Source: Sphingobium arseniciresistens
Lineage (GTDB): Bacteria > Pseudomonadota > Alphaproteobacteria > Sphingomonadales > Sphingomonadaceae
Direction: 5' to 3'
DNA length: 64,000 nucleotides
NCBI GenBank assembly: GCA_029167225.1
Contig: JARFNK010000022.1
Location: 1-64,000 of the forward strand
The notes under the pieces are model-generated. The model saw only the letters and a list, made by a program, of their open reading frames with translations. It made no database searches and had not been told where the DNA came from. The position numbers and the translations under genes were made by a program. Positions within the stretch are counted from its first letter, which is position 1; each line of letters begins with the position of its first letter. Of the stretch, positions 33,044 through 41,788 are shown piece after piece.

Positions 33044-34678
33044 TCAGGCAGCAAGTTCCGCGATCGGCGGTTCGGTCTGGCGGGCAGCGCGGTCCGGGGG
33101 CGGACCATAAGTGCCGTCGAGGGTCATGGCGCTCGGCAGGCGCCCGGCCCAATCGAAGCCGATGCGATTGAGCATGCCGGTGATGAGCTCGGGCTTCTTT
33201 GAGCCAAGCATCTTCGCGAACCGCTTCTCGCCGACATGCGCGATCAGGCCGCATTCCTGGGCGATGAATTTGAGCTCGCCCTTGGTGTATCGCTCGAGGA
33301 ATGCCTGATCGACCTTCCAGCTATCGCGCAGGTCGACCTCGAACATCTTGGCGAGATCGGCGACATGGCCGAAACTGACCACATCCTTGGCGTAGGCGGC
33401 GCCGATGACGGACAGCACGTTCGCCGCCCTGGCGTCGGGCAGCGCGCGGATCGCTGCGATCTTGGCGCTATATTCGTGGTCCGGAAACGCGGGGCCGACC
33501 AGCAGGCCGGCGCGCGACGTCAGCGTATCGGACTTGATTTGTGAGAGCGTGCCCGACATCGCCGCGACAAGGATGGTCGTGCGAGCGTGCTCGGCATTGC
33601 CGGCGAGCGCCCGGGCAAGCGCGGTTCGCCACGTCGCCTCGCGAAGCTCGGCGGTGCGGGCCGCGAGGGATTTGCCGTTGACGGCTGGCTTGTCCACCGT
33701 ACTGGCGCTGGTTGCTGGTTTTACGGGGGCGGCGGGCGTCGTGTCACGCGTTCCGCTGCCATCCAGGTTCGAGGTGGTGTATTCCGAGCGCGGCTGAGCG
33801 TCGGTCGATGCTACGGTTTCCTCGATCGCATCATCGTGGTCGTCGTCTTCGACCGCCTCGATCGGCGGAGATGCCGCCCTTGCCGCCTTCGCGGCGCGCT
33901 CCTCCTGCTCGAAACGGATCACCTCAGCCGCTTCGGCCTTGAGTTCGAAGCACGCCGCGTTGGTGCAATAGCCGTCTTCGACATGGGTTTCGAAAAGCGC
34001 GCGCTGCGTGGCCGAGTTGAATGAACAGGTCGTGCATTCACTCTTGTCGAAGCACGCGCTGCCGAGATGCTGCGTGACGCGCATCAGCAGTTCACGCGTC
34101 TTGTTCACGTCGAGACCGGCTTTCAGGATCGTTTCGAGGGCCTTGTCCTGCTTGTCGCCGGGAACCGCGGCGAGCAGTTCGGCATGGCCGAGCTTGATCC
34201 GGCGTTCGTCGAGCGCGGTCTTGACCACCTCGGAGAGATTGGCGAGCGCCAGGCGTCGATCGAACTTGTCCCGCGACCATCCGAGCCGCCGTATTGCCTC
34301 GGCCCGGTCGCCCTGGCACGCCGCGAGGTAGCGGACGGCGGCATCCGCCTGCTCCGTCTCGGACGGGTCGTCACGGTCGTCGTTCTCGGCGATCGCGGCT
34401 TCGAGCGCTTCCCGGTCGGTCATCTCGCGGATGATGACCGGCACTTCGCCGCTGGCGCCGTAAACCTCCAGCCCCGCCCTGTAACGGCGCTCGCCGGCGA
34501 CAATGGCAAAGACGTCACCCCGCGGACGAAGCAATATCGGCTGGATTATGCCGCGCAGCCGTACCGAAGCTACCATTTCCTCGTGCTTTTTTCGGTCGAA
34601 GTATCGGCGAGGGTTGTCCCCTTTGACGATTCTGGAGAGCGGCAGCGTGGTGGGCCACCGTGTCTGTGGTGCATTCAA
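33044..34678 (-). CDS. PRTRC system ParB family protein
   Basis: The 544-residue protein has a ParB N-terminal domain (LPLSRIVKGDNPRRYF, then GIIQPILLRP and AIVAGERRYRAGL) and a ParB helix-turn-helix (IRRLGWSRDKFDRRLALANL). A cysteine cluster (CFDKSECTTCSF...CTNAACF) is typical of the PRTRC version. A TTG at 34678 is chosen as start because AGGAGA lies 6 nt upstream and family alignment begins there; the ATG-initiated longer frame encodes unrelated residues. It opens the PRTRC operon and probably helps partition or stabilise the element. Confidence 0.9.
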   Translation of the reverse strand: MNAPQTRWPTTLPLSRIVKGDNPRRYFDRKKHEEMVASVRLRGIIQPILLRPRGDVFAIVAGERRYRAGLEVYGASGEVPVIIREMTDREALEAAIAENDDRDDPSETEQADAAVRYLAACQGDRAEAIRRLGWSRDKFDRRLALANLSEVVKTALDERRIKLGHAELLAAVPGDKQDKALETILKAGLDVNKTRELLMRVTQHLGSACFDKSECTTCSFNSATQRALFETHVEDGYCTNAACFELKAEAAEVIRFEQEERAAKAARAASPPIEAVEDDDHDDAIEETVASTDAQPRSEYTTSNLDGSGTRDTTPAAPVKPATSASTVDKPAVNGKSLAARTAELREATWRTALARALAGNAEHARTTILVAAMSGTLSQIKSDTLTSRAGLLVGPAFPDHEYSAKIAAIRALPDARAANVLSVIGAAYAKDVVSFGHVADLAKMFEVDLRDSWKVDQAFLERYTKGELKFIAQECGLIAHVGEKRFAKMLGSKKPELITGMLNRIGFDWAGRLPSAMTLDGTYGPPPDRAARQTEPPIAELAA

Positions 34679-34718
34679 GGCTGATCTCCTGGTAGAATGA
34701 GCGGAGCGCAGCTGACCC

Positions 34719-35639
34719 TCAGGCCACTTGCGACACCCATCCCCTTCCCCCTCCCCTTCCTGACCGGTAACGGTCGTTCCAGTCGTTGAAGCCTCCATCA
34801 GGAAACAGCGTCTCGATCGTTCGTCCGGGCAGTGCATGGACCTCATTCGCTCGCCGCGCGCCATGACGGCCTGCCGCGTCATCATCCGGGAGCAGGATCA
34901 AATGCTCGACCCGTTCCGGTACTGTCACCAGCGGTAGCCGATCCGCGCCGAGTGAAGCCCAGACCGGAATGCCGAGCAGGATGTGCGCAGACCAGGCCGT
35001 CTCCCAGCCTTCTGCGAGACCCAGAATATTGGTCGTCGCCCCGAAACGAACCGAGCCGCCGAGCGGGCGACCAAGCAGAAGCTTCGGCGGATCGAGATCG
35101 TTGGCCGGCAATCCGGTATGGGGATCGACAAATAGCCGCTCCACTGCGATCACCCCAACGTCAGCTTCGAGCGCAGCGAGCAACGCGGGTCGGAAGCAGA
35201 CGTCAGCGCCGCGGCCAAGTGGTACTCCGTCATGATAACGCAACGCCGAATGTGGCCCGGTGAAACCGCGCATTGCCGCATATCGGCTCGCCGGCGTGTC
35301 GGTAATTGGACGCGCCTCTTTCCAAAGTGAACGAATACGGCCAGCAAGTTGTCGCTCGCGGCCGTGGGCATACGCCAATTCGACTTCGGCATCAGCAGTC
35401 GGGATAGGCTGTCGACCGGCGCGAAGCGCACGGATGACGTCAATGGTCGAGCAACCGGCAAAACATCTGAAGAGGACGCTACGTTCGCCGACCCGAACCG
35501 ACAGGCTTGGCTTGTGATCGTTGTGCGCCGGGCAACGGCACATCACGCCTGACGGCTTCCACTCGCTGCCGAGCGATTTGACGATCCGCGCAGCGGCGGC
35601 ATGCAGGCGAGGGTCAGCGCTGGTTCGTGAAAGAGCCAT
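34719..35639 (-). CDS. CHC2 zinc-finger/Toprim primase-like protein
   Basis: The 306-residue protein has an N-terminal CHC2-type zinc finger (CPAH at 36-39, then C59 and C63 in FRCFAGC). A Toprim domain follows, with the Glu in GLAEGWETAW and the DxD in ILLPDDDAAG. Such proteins are found in plasmid and ICE replication modules as primase or helicase-primase fragments. A separate helicase domain is absent. ATG 35639 is used; the upstream frame is basic and has no site. It lies 40 nt before the ParB start. Confidence 0.87.
   Translation of the reverse strand: MALSRTSADPRLHAAAARIVKSLGSEWKPSGVMCRCPAHNDHKPSLSVRVGERSVLFRCFAGCSTIDVIRALRAGRQPIPTADAEVELAYAHGRERQLAGRIRSLWKEARPITDTPASRYAAMRGFTGPHSALRYHDGVPLGRGADVCFRPALLAALEADVGVIAVERLFVDPHTGLPANDLDPPKLLLGRPLGGSVRFGATTNILGLAEGWETAWSAHILLGIPVWASLGADRLPLVTVPERVEHLILLPDDDAAGRHGARRANEVHALPGRTIETLFPDGGFNDWNDRYRSGRGGGRGWVSQVA
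34740..34761 (-). promoter_or_regulatory. Polypurine leader tract 5 (within the Toprim gene end, before parB)
   Basis: Twenty-two purines (AGGAAGGGGAGGGGG core on the sense strand) lie 62-83 nt before the ParB TTG. They coincide with the Gly/Arg-rich end of the Toprim protein (GRGGGRG), so the tract is kept even within coding sequence. Confidence 0.45.
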
Positions 35640-35678
35640 GGGAAACACTCCGGTTTGAGCTTGCTTCCCAAACCAAAG

Positions 35679-35692
35679 CCCCCTTCTCTTCC
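35679..35692 (-). promoter_or_regulatory. Polypurine leader tract 6 (upstream of Toprim gene)
   Basis: Fourteen purines (GGAAGAGAAGGGGG on the sense strand) lie 40-53 nt before ATG 35639. CTTTGGTTTGG follows, similar to the sequence after tracts 3 and 4. Confidence 0.42.
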
Positions 35693-35877
35693 GACGCTTT
35701 TTCCCACCAGACCTCATCGATGGGATTGTAGGGTCTCGTCAGGCGAGGAAACGTTGCCGGTGTGACCTCTTTGGTATCGCGCTGGCGGTTCAACGTTGTT
35801 CGACAAGCATCCCTGTCCCGGAAAACTGCGATTCTATGGAGTACTCGCCGGCCATGTCTCGCGCGCCGGACGTCCTT

Positions 35878-36426
35878 TCAGACCCGTCTATTTGCGTGGT
35901 TTGATGTTGTTCTTTGACCTGAGGAGCGAGACCGGTGGCGGGCAGCCGCTGATGAGGCTGCGAACGCACTACCACTCCAGGGGCAATGATCCTGGGGCCG
36001 AGTGGTGTCTGTGCACGGAATAGTGCAATCTTGGAAGGCTTGAGCAAATCCGGTCAAGAGAGTTCGGAAACAGGCATCCATTTTCTCTCGGCCAGAGCTG
36101 GTTAACCGAACATAGGTGCGACGCTTGTCGAGAGGATCAGGCAAGCGTTCGACAATGGCTTGTGCCTCCATTTCAGCCAGACAGTGCCGGGCTGTCATTT
36201 CTGAGGCCTTTGAAGCACGCCATAAACTCGTCAGCGAGGTTTTCAGATCTTGGCTGTCACGCCAATAAAGATCAAGAAGCATCTCGCCACCTGGGTCCGA
36301 GCAGAGTGAGCCAAACAATCCCGCCAGTTGCGTCCTGCTTGTGATTATTGACTTACAAAGAGTCGAAAAGACGGCCAGTTGACCGCCGTCTTCTAACATG
36401 GATTCAATTCGACGTTGATACTGCAT
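35878..36426 (-). CDS. MarR-like winged-helix regulator
   Basis: About 182 residues from MQYQRRIESMLEDGGQL. The segment SLTSLWRASKASEMTARHCLAEMEAQAIVERLPDPLDKRRTYVRLT reads as a MarR-type winged helix with its wing when taken in parts. After GFAQAFQ (near residue 130) the sequence turns Ser/Arg-rich and unstructured, so the native C-terminus may have been lost by a frameshift. The longer upstream frame to 36525 is not supported by a ribosome-binding site. It is transcribed away from the EEP nuclease-like gene and may control it. Confidence 0.6.
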   Translation of the reverse strand: MQYQRRIESMLEDGGQLAVFSTLCKSIITSRTQLAGLFGSLCSDPGGEMLLDLYWRDSQDLKTSLTSLWRASKASEMTARHCLAEMEAQAIVERLPDPLDKRRTYVRLTSSGREKMDACFRTLLTGFAQAFQDCTIPCTDTTRPQDHCPWSGSAFAASSAAARHRSRSSGQRTTSNHANRRV

Positions 36427-36717
36427 GGGTGATGTTCTCCGTCCCATTTCGCGGGTCGCCGCAGAAATTGACGCGGACCGCTCGGTTGTTTGCCCCCCGG
36501 CATCGTCGAAACGGAATTTAATCACCCGATCATGGCTCGAAATATTACTGGGTCAATCCGCCTTTTGGCGGGGAAACCCCGTTGCCGATTTAGCTATTCC
36601 TGCGTCGGAACGCGGATCACGAACATGTCAGCGATAGCTGTTGAATACTGGCTCCCATGTTCGTCGCGTACCCGCAACAGTAATCGGGTAAATAGCTGAA
36701 GAAAATGGAGAAAGCCC

Positions 36718-37830
36718 ATGAAGCTCGCTGTCTATAACGTTGAAAACCTGTTTGATCGCGCCAAGGCGATGAATCTCGATACTTGGGAAGAAGGCCGCCC
36801 AGTTCTGGAGAAGTTCGCTACACTCAACGGACTTCTAGGTCAGATCACCTATTCTCCTGCCGAAAAAACCCGGATGGTCGAGTTGATGCGCGACCTCGGC
36901 CTTGAGAAATCCGACACCGGCCCGTTCGTCATCTTGCGACGCAACCGCGGCGGTTTGTTGCGACGGCCCAAGGATGGTGGCGTCGTGATCGAGGCAGACG
37001 GACGCGCCGATTGGGTGGGCTCGCTGGAGCTCCGCGACGAACCAGTCAATGAACATGCGATGCGCAACACCGCGCGGGTTATCATGGATCTTCAGGCCGA
37101 CGTGCTCGGCGTCATCGAGGCGGAAAGTCGCCCGGTTCTGTCAGCGTTCAACACCGAGATTCTCCCAGCGCTCGGCGGCACGCCGTTTCGCCATGTCATG
37201 TTGATTGACGGCAATGATGATCGGGGCATCGATGTCGGACTGATGAGCCGCGAGGGCTTTCCGATTGGAACCATGTGCAGCCGCGTCGACGACCGGCTGC
37301 CGAACGGCAAGCCAGTCTTCTCGCGCGACTGCCCGCAGTTCGAGGTGACGACACCGACCGGCGAGACGCTGCTGGTGTTGGTCAACCACCTCAAGAGTAA
37401 GGGTTATGGCGGCAAGGCTGCGTCCGACGCCAAACGCAAGGCGCAGGCCGAACGGATTGCGGAAATCTATAAAGGGCTGATCGTCAACGGCGCGCGCCAT
37501 GTCGCTATCATCGGCGATTTCAACGACACACCGTCGAGCACCCCACTCACCCCGCTGCTCCATCACACCGAGCTTGCGGACATTTTCACGCATCCTGCGT
37601 TCGACGATGGTGGTTATCCTGGCACCTATGGACTGTGCAACGCGGCCAATAAGATCGACTATATGCTGCTGTCGCCTTCGCTGTTTGAGCGTGTGCGATC
37701 TGGGGGCGTGTTCCGCACCGGCATGTGGCCAGGCTCGCGGCCCAGGCGCTGGGAGGCCTATCCCGAAGTCGGCAGGTCGGCCGATGCAGGGTCGGATCAT
37801 GCCGCTTTGTGGGCGGAAATCGACCTTTGA
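36718..37830 (+). CDS. Endonuclease/exonuclease/phosphatase family protein
   Basis: The 370-residue protein has the EEP fold motifs: LAVYNVENLFD at the N-terminus, a catalytic-metal GVIEAES at about 123, then VLVNHLKSKGYG, IIGDFNDTPSS and a terminal GSDHAALWAE. Substrate could be DNA, RNA or a phosphoester. No signal peptide is seen. GGAGAAAG precedes the ATG. It is followed by a flavodoxin-fold gene 11 nt downstream, likely in one operon. Confidence 0.88.
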   Translation: MKLAVYNVENLFDRAKAMNLDTWEEGRPVLEKFATLNGLLGQITYSPAEKTRMVELMRDLGLEKSDTGPFVILRRNRGGLLRRPKDGGVVIEADGRADWVGSLELRDEPVNEHAMRNTARVIMDLQADVLGVIEAESRPVLSAFNTEILPALGGTPFRHVMLIDGNDDRGIDVGLMSREGFPIGTMCSRVDDRLPNGKPVFSRDCPQFEVTTPTGETLLVLVNHLKSKGYGGKAASDAKRKAQAERIAEIYKGLIVNGARHVAIIGDFNDTPSSTPLTPLLHHTELADIFTHPAFDDGGYPGTYGLCNAANKIDYMLLSPSLFERVRSGGVFRTGMWPGSRPRRWEAYPEVGRSADAGSDHAALWAEIDL

Positions 37831-37841
37831 CGGAGACTGCG

Positions 37842-38459
37842 ATGCGCGTACTCATCCTCGACGGCCATCCCGACGCAGGCCGGTTTGTCAGCCATCTCCT
37901 CGATACCTATCAGGCCGCGCTTGGCCAAGAGGTCGAGATCGAGCGTATCGCGGTGCGCGATCTTGCTTTCGAACCGAACCTGCGGCGCGGCTATAAAGAG
38001 GTTCAGGGTTGGGAGCCCGATCTGGAACGGATCGGCGCCGCCATTGCGGCCTGCGATCATCTGGTGGTAGGCTTTCCGATGTGGTGGGGCAGCGAGCCAG
38101 CGCAGCTTAAGGGGTTGATCGACCGGGTTTTGCTGCCCGGCTTCGCTTTTCGGTATCACAACGACGATCCCTTCTGGAACCGGCTGCTGGCGGGACGCTC
38201 GGCGGATGTCCTGATTACCACGGATACACCTGCCTTCTTTCTTTGGCTCGCCTACGGAAACCCGGTCGTGCGCCGCTGGCGTGGCCAGATTCTGGGTTTC
38301 TGCGGCTTCAAGCCCGCACGGATCACCACATTCGGGCCAGTCCGTCAGGGCGGTGTCCAGAAGAACATCGCCGCATGGCGGAGAAAGGTCAAACGGCTCG
38401 CGACAACGACCTCCGGCCTGAAACGTGCCACAAAGCTGACAGCCGTTCTTCCGAGCTAG
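37842..38459 (+). CDS. NAD(P)H dehydrogenase (quinone)/flavodoxin-fold protein
   Basis: The 205-residue protein matches the modulator-of-drug-activity/NQO-type flavodoxin fold: VLILDGHPDAGRFVSHLL at the start, then LVVGFPMWWGSEPAQLKGLIDRVLLPGFAF as adjoining segments, and LITTDTPAFFL. It probably carries FMN or FAD and reduces quinones. ATG 37842 follows a CGGAGA site 11 nt behind the EEP stop. A longer frame within the EEP gene is ignored. Confidence 0.88.
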   Translation: MRVLILDGHPDAGRFVSHLLDTYQAALGQEVEIERIAVRDLAFEPNLRRGYKEVQGWEPDLERIGAAIAACDHLVVGFPMWWGSEPAQLKGLIDRVLLPGFAFRYHNDDPFWNRLLAGRSADVLITTDTPAFFLWLAYGNPVVRRWRGQILGFCGFKPARITTFGPVRQGGVQKNIAAWRRKVKRLATTTSGLKRATKLTAVLPS

Positions 38460-38582
38460 AGAAACGGCATTCTCTTGATCTTATATAAGATATTTGGAAG
38501 TGATATATTCCGATACACTCATCATTTTCGGCCCATTCGCAGAATCGTTTTCGAAAGCACCGTGGCAGTACGGGAGAAGATA

Positions 38583-38951
38583 ATGTCCAATGACACCCTA
38601 ACCGATACTGAAAAGACCCGTTTTACTCTCGCGCTTGTCGAGCAATGTGTACGCAACACCTTTTTGGAAACGCTACACTCTGGCACAGTGCCCGACAGCG
38701 CCACCGGTGACTATGGCGACGTAAAAGTCGTAACGCCCTTTGGGGAGATTGCCTGGACTCAACTCTCTCGTATCTCCGACGCTGAGATGAAACAGTTGAT
38801 GATCGAGATCACCAACAAAGTGTTTACGTTCCTGACTTATCCAGAGGACCTCGCGACGCTGGGGCCTGCAGCGCGCTGGAAAAAACCAGAAATCGATCCC
38901 GCACTTATGCGCCAAGCTGAACGGCAGCGCGCCTTAAGACTGGCGCAATAA
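38583..38951 (+). CDS. Hypothetical protein
   Basis: The 122-residue protein starts MSNDTLTDTEKTRFTLALVEQCVRNTFLETLHSG across two segments and contains GDVKVVTPFGEIAW and MKQLMIEITNKVFTFL. It is mainly helical by eye with no recognised family. GGGAGAAG lies just before the ATG. TTGATC and TATATT upstream, near 38475 and 38502, could form a promoter. It is the last gene before the defence-like island. Confidence 0.7.
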   Translation: MSNDTLTDTEKTRFTLALVEQCVRNTFLETLHSGTVPDSATGDYGDVKVVTPFGEIAWTQLSRISDAEMKQLMIEITNKVFTFLTYPEDLATLGPAARWKKPEIDPALMRQAERQRALRLAQ

Positions 38952-39003
38952 TAGCAAGCGCGGCGGCTCTCCTTATGGTTCGGATCGGACCGCACAACGC
39001 ATT

Positions 39004-40578
39004 CTAATCGACGGATTTGACGACTGGCGTGACAGTGAGAGCAGTTGCATTCACGGAGCCGAATGCGAGAATGCTCGAATAACGTTCATCCAGTCCTCCG
39101 CGGGACCGCGCACCGCTCGACATGACCCAACTAAACGAAGAGCCGGCAGCGCGCTGATGCGGTAGGTGCCGGGACCAATATCCCATTTCTTTGGTGGCTT
39201 GGGCTCTTTGTTCCGCCTCTGGAGCGCCATCGCGTAACGCGGTCAGCATATCTCCCAGCAATGTATTCGTATAAGCAAAATAAGGGGCGCCCAATCTCCG
39301 CGCCATCGACAACGCGCGCAAAGCTTCCGCCGCCGCCGCCACCCGGTCGTCCGGCGCAGTTCCTATCAAAAGGCTGCGGGCCAGAAGAACATGGCTGTCG
39401 GGAATCCAACCGAATTGTCCGGCAAGCTTCGGCGCCCATTGCAGGGCCTCGCGCTCCTCGATGGCAGGGAAGCGAACTGCACACAGCATCGCCAGGATCG
39501 TCGTCCACGGATCTTCGGGAATGTCCCCCGAAATATAGTCGGTGACCGGCGTGCGGCGCGTAAAGTCGCTCCAAATCCCCTGTCCCTCGGATCCAACCGC
39601 CGAGGACAAGGCCCTGGATAGCGATTGTTTCTCCAGATCGACCGGCGCGACGTCGAGGAGCAACCCTCCTGACGGGTCCAACGCAAATTCGACGGTCACA
39701 CCACCGGCGAACAGTGGCACCAGCGTCCGCTCGACCCTTAGCCCTTCGATAGAAACGGACAGCCTCAGCCGTGCGCCGTCTGCGGGCAAGGGCATTCCTC
39801 TCGCATCACCCTTGCTGGAGATGAGCGTGATGTGGTCGCGCTGGATGTGCAGCCGCGCACTCTTCACATTTTCAAGCACGGCGCCATGATCAAAAGCGTC
39901 AGCGCGATCGCGCGCTTTCGAGAAGGAGGTCGGCCAAGGACCCACATAGGGCCGCCAGCCACCATAAGCCATGGGCCTGGTATCGACCGAGAGGCCAATC
40001 GAAAAACGGCGTGCATCAATAGGCGCACTTAACTCTTCACGCCCAGGAAACGAGCCGCTGTCGTCCACCAACGCCGACTTGTTCGCATGTCCGGGCGGGA
40101 GGCCCAAATCGACATGGTCGTCAATGTCGTCGAAGCCAGCCTCGCCGTCAGAATCGTCATCGCTTGCGGATGAGGCCGCACCCATCTCCCGTACTTGCGG
40201 TCCTGTCGTAGAAAAACCCTCCGTCGGCTTCGACCACACGCTGCCGGAAAACTGCTCCAGCCAGTCCTTGGAAACCGATGATCCGGACAATTCCGACAGC
40301 GCTGGCGCGTCTATTCTGTCGGTAAGGTCATCGACAACGAAGGAATAAAAGGTCGGCGCTTCACCCAGCGGCTCGATGACAGCGGCATAGGCGCCGGGAA
40401 CCACGTCCTGGATCATCACCTCGCGATTCGAAGGCGTGGTCATACTCTCCGAGCCAACGCCTCGTCTTTCGAGTTGCATCTCACCTTGCGGTCCCAGAAT
40501 CCGAATTCGGGCCGCGACAGCGTCGGGGGGTGCCAAGAAGGACACAGTTTTCAAGCGCTGCCTCCACTCATCGGACAT
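39004..40578 (-). CDS. Caspase-associated protein with helical repeats
   Basis: The 524-residue protein has an N-terminal beta-rich domain (LAPPDAVAARIRILGPQGEM and IQDVVPGAYAAVIEPLGE). An acidic linker with SSASDDDSDGEAGFDDIDD, a middle beta domain and a C-terminal helical array (IPDSHVLLARSLLIGTAPDDRVAAAAEALRALSMARRL, in parts) resembling TPR follow. Its ATG overlaps the caspase stop by 11 nt. No family recognised. As the last gene of the gasdermin operon it may be a regulator, sensor or scaffold for the protease. Confidence 0.75.
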   Translation of the reverse strand: MSDEWRQRLKTVSFLAPPDAVAARIRILGPQGEMQLERRGVGSESMTTPSNREVMIQDVVPGAYAAVIEPLGEAPTFYSFVVDDLTDRIDAPALSELSGSSVSKDWLEQFSGSVWSKPTEGFSTTGPQVREMGAASSASDDDSDGEAGFDDIDDHVDLGLPPGHANKSALVDDSGSFPGREELSAPIDARRFSIGLSVDTRPMAYGGWRPYVGPWPTSFSKARDRADAFDHGAVLENVKSARLHIQRDHITLISSKGDARGMPLPADGARLRLSVSIEGLRVERTLVPLFAGGVTVEFALDPSGGLLLDVAPVDLEKQSLSRALSSAVGSEGQGIWSDFTRRTPVTDYISGDIPEDPWTTILAMLCAVRFPAIEEREALQWAPKLAGQFGWIPDSHVLLARSLLIGTAPDDRVAAAAEALRALSMARRLGAPYFAYTNTLLGDMLTALRDGAPEAEQRAQATKEMGYWSRHLPHQRAAGSSFSWVMSSGARSRGGLDERYSSILAFGSVNATALTVTPVVKSVD

Positions 40579-41788
40579 TGACCAGATGATGATAGAGCGA
40601 CCGATTGGGGCAGAACACCTGCTCGACATCGCGATAACCGCTACCGTTTGTGAACGACGCGCTGACAAAATGCGGATAGATGCTCGCTCGCATCGGCTGC
40701 GGCCAACTGTCGGCAGCAATCCCAGGACAGGTGTGCAGAATTGCGCCTTGCGGGTCGCGGATACTCACTGTCCCGATCGAAAGCGCCTGGGTCGGATCGA
40801 GCACGACATTTACCGTCACATCGGGTGGCTCAGGATAGGTCACAATCGCCGCAGTCGTGGTCGGCAGCATCGGTGACACAGGCTCGAACGGTTGCCGCTG
40901 CCAGCGCTGCTCCAGTGAATAGAGGCTCTTCAAATCCTCATGAATCGCAATAGGATATGCTCCCCATTGCGCGGTTCCTGACGGATTGCGGGCGGATTTT
41001 CCGCGAAGAGCGCGCAATAAGGTCTGCGTAAAGCGACCTCCAGTCGTCGGACTGTCTTCGTAGGTGAAATAGCTGCTCGCAGCCGCCGCCATCAATGTGA
41101 CTTTTTCAGTTCCCCCCACAAATGGATCGGAACGAATAAACTTCGCGCCGACACCGGGGTTTTGGACATACAAATCCGTCACCATCTCACCGCAGGCATC
41201 GACGAAAAGATACGCGGCCGACACATTGGGTGCCTGCTTGAGGCCGACACCCAGGTCGTACATGTTGAGGAATGCCCCCCAAGGATTGACCGGATTCTGA
41301 TTAAGATCGGCCAGCAGCACGAAGGGCTGCGAGGTCACGGCGACGCCGTGACCGCAAATGAATACAATCCCGACATTTCCAGCCACGGAATTAAGCCGCG
41401 AGAGCCATTGGGTGCCTGCTGAGGTTACGTTGGCCGTGTTCGGCACACCGACCGCAGGATTTCCGCGCGGGTCTGAGGGCGCGTTGCCGTTCAACTGGGC
41501 TGGCTGGACACGAGCGTGCCAAGTATATTGACCATGAGCTGGTGCAGGGCCGTTGGACAGCATTTCGATGGAAGCAAGCGGCTGATCAAGCGCGGCCTCG
41601 CCGATAAGCCAATCGCAAAAGGCGGCCGCGCCTGCGGCGGCACTGGGAAGGTCGCGCACGTCTTTAAGCAATTCGGGTGTAGTGCCTGGCACGAACTTGT
41701 CCATCTTGGCGTCTGGATAGGCACCGACGCCGATGATCAAGGCATGAGTTGCCGCGCCGTTGACCTGTCGTTGATAGATAAGCGTCAT
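40568..41788 (-). CDS. Caspase-like (peptidase C14) protease
   Basis: The 406-residue protein has a caspase fold at residues 15-260: HALIIGVGAY as first strand, catalytic His147 in FICGHG and catalytic Cys199 in FVDACGE, then LMAAAASSYFTYED. A C-terminal part (290-406) with several beta strands may sense a ligand. It overlaps the hydrolase stop as ATGA. Caspase-like proteases activate bacterial gasdermins by removing the C-terminal peptide; a gasdermin candidate lies two genes upstream in the same operon. Confidence 0.87.
   Translation of the reverse strand: MTLIYQRQVNGAATHALIIGVGAYPDAKMDKFVPGTTPELLKDVRDLPSAAAGAAAFCDWLIGEAALDQPLASIEMLSNGPAPAHGQYTWHARVQPAQLNGNAPSDPRGNPAVGVPNTANVTSAGTQWLSRLNSVAGNVGIVFICGHGVAVTSQPFVLLADLNQNPVNPWGAFLNMYDLGVGLKQAPNVSAAYLFVDACGEMVTDLYVQNPGVGAKFIRSDPFVGGTEKVTLMAAAASSYFTYEDSPTTGGRFTQTLLRALRGKSARNPSGTAQWGAYPIAIHEDLKSLYSLEQRWQRQPFEPVSPMLPTTTAAIVTYPEPPDVTVNVVLDPTQALSIGTVSIRDPQGAILHTCPGIAADSWPQPMRASIYPHFVSASFTNGSGYRDVEQVFCPNRSLYHHLVNVR

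Noticed and set aside
34679-34885. N-terminal extension of the ParB protein to the upstream ATG
   Set aside because: The added residues overlap the Toprim gene end and do not resemble ParB; TTG at 34678 has a well-placed AGGAGA.
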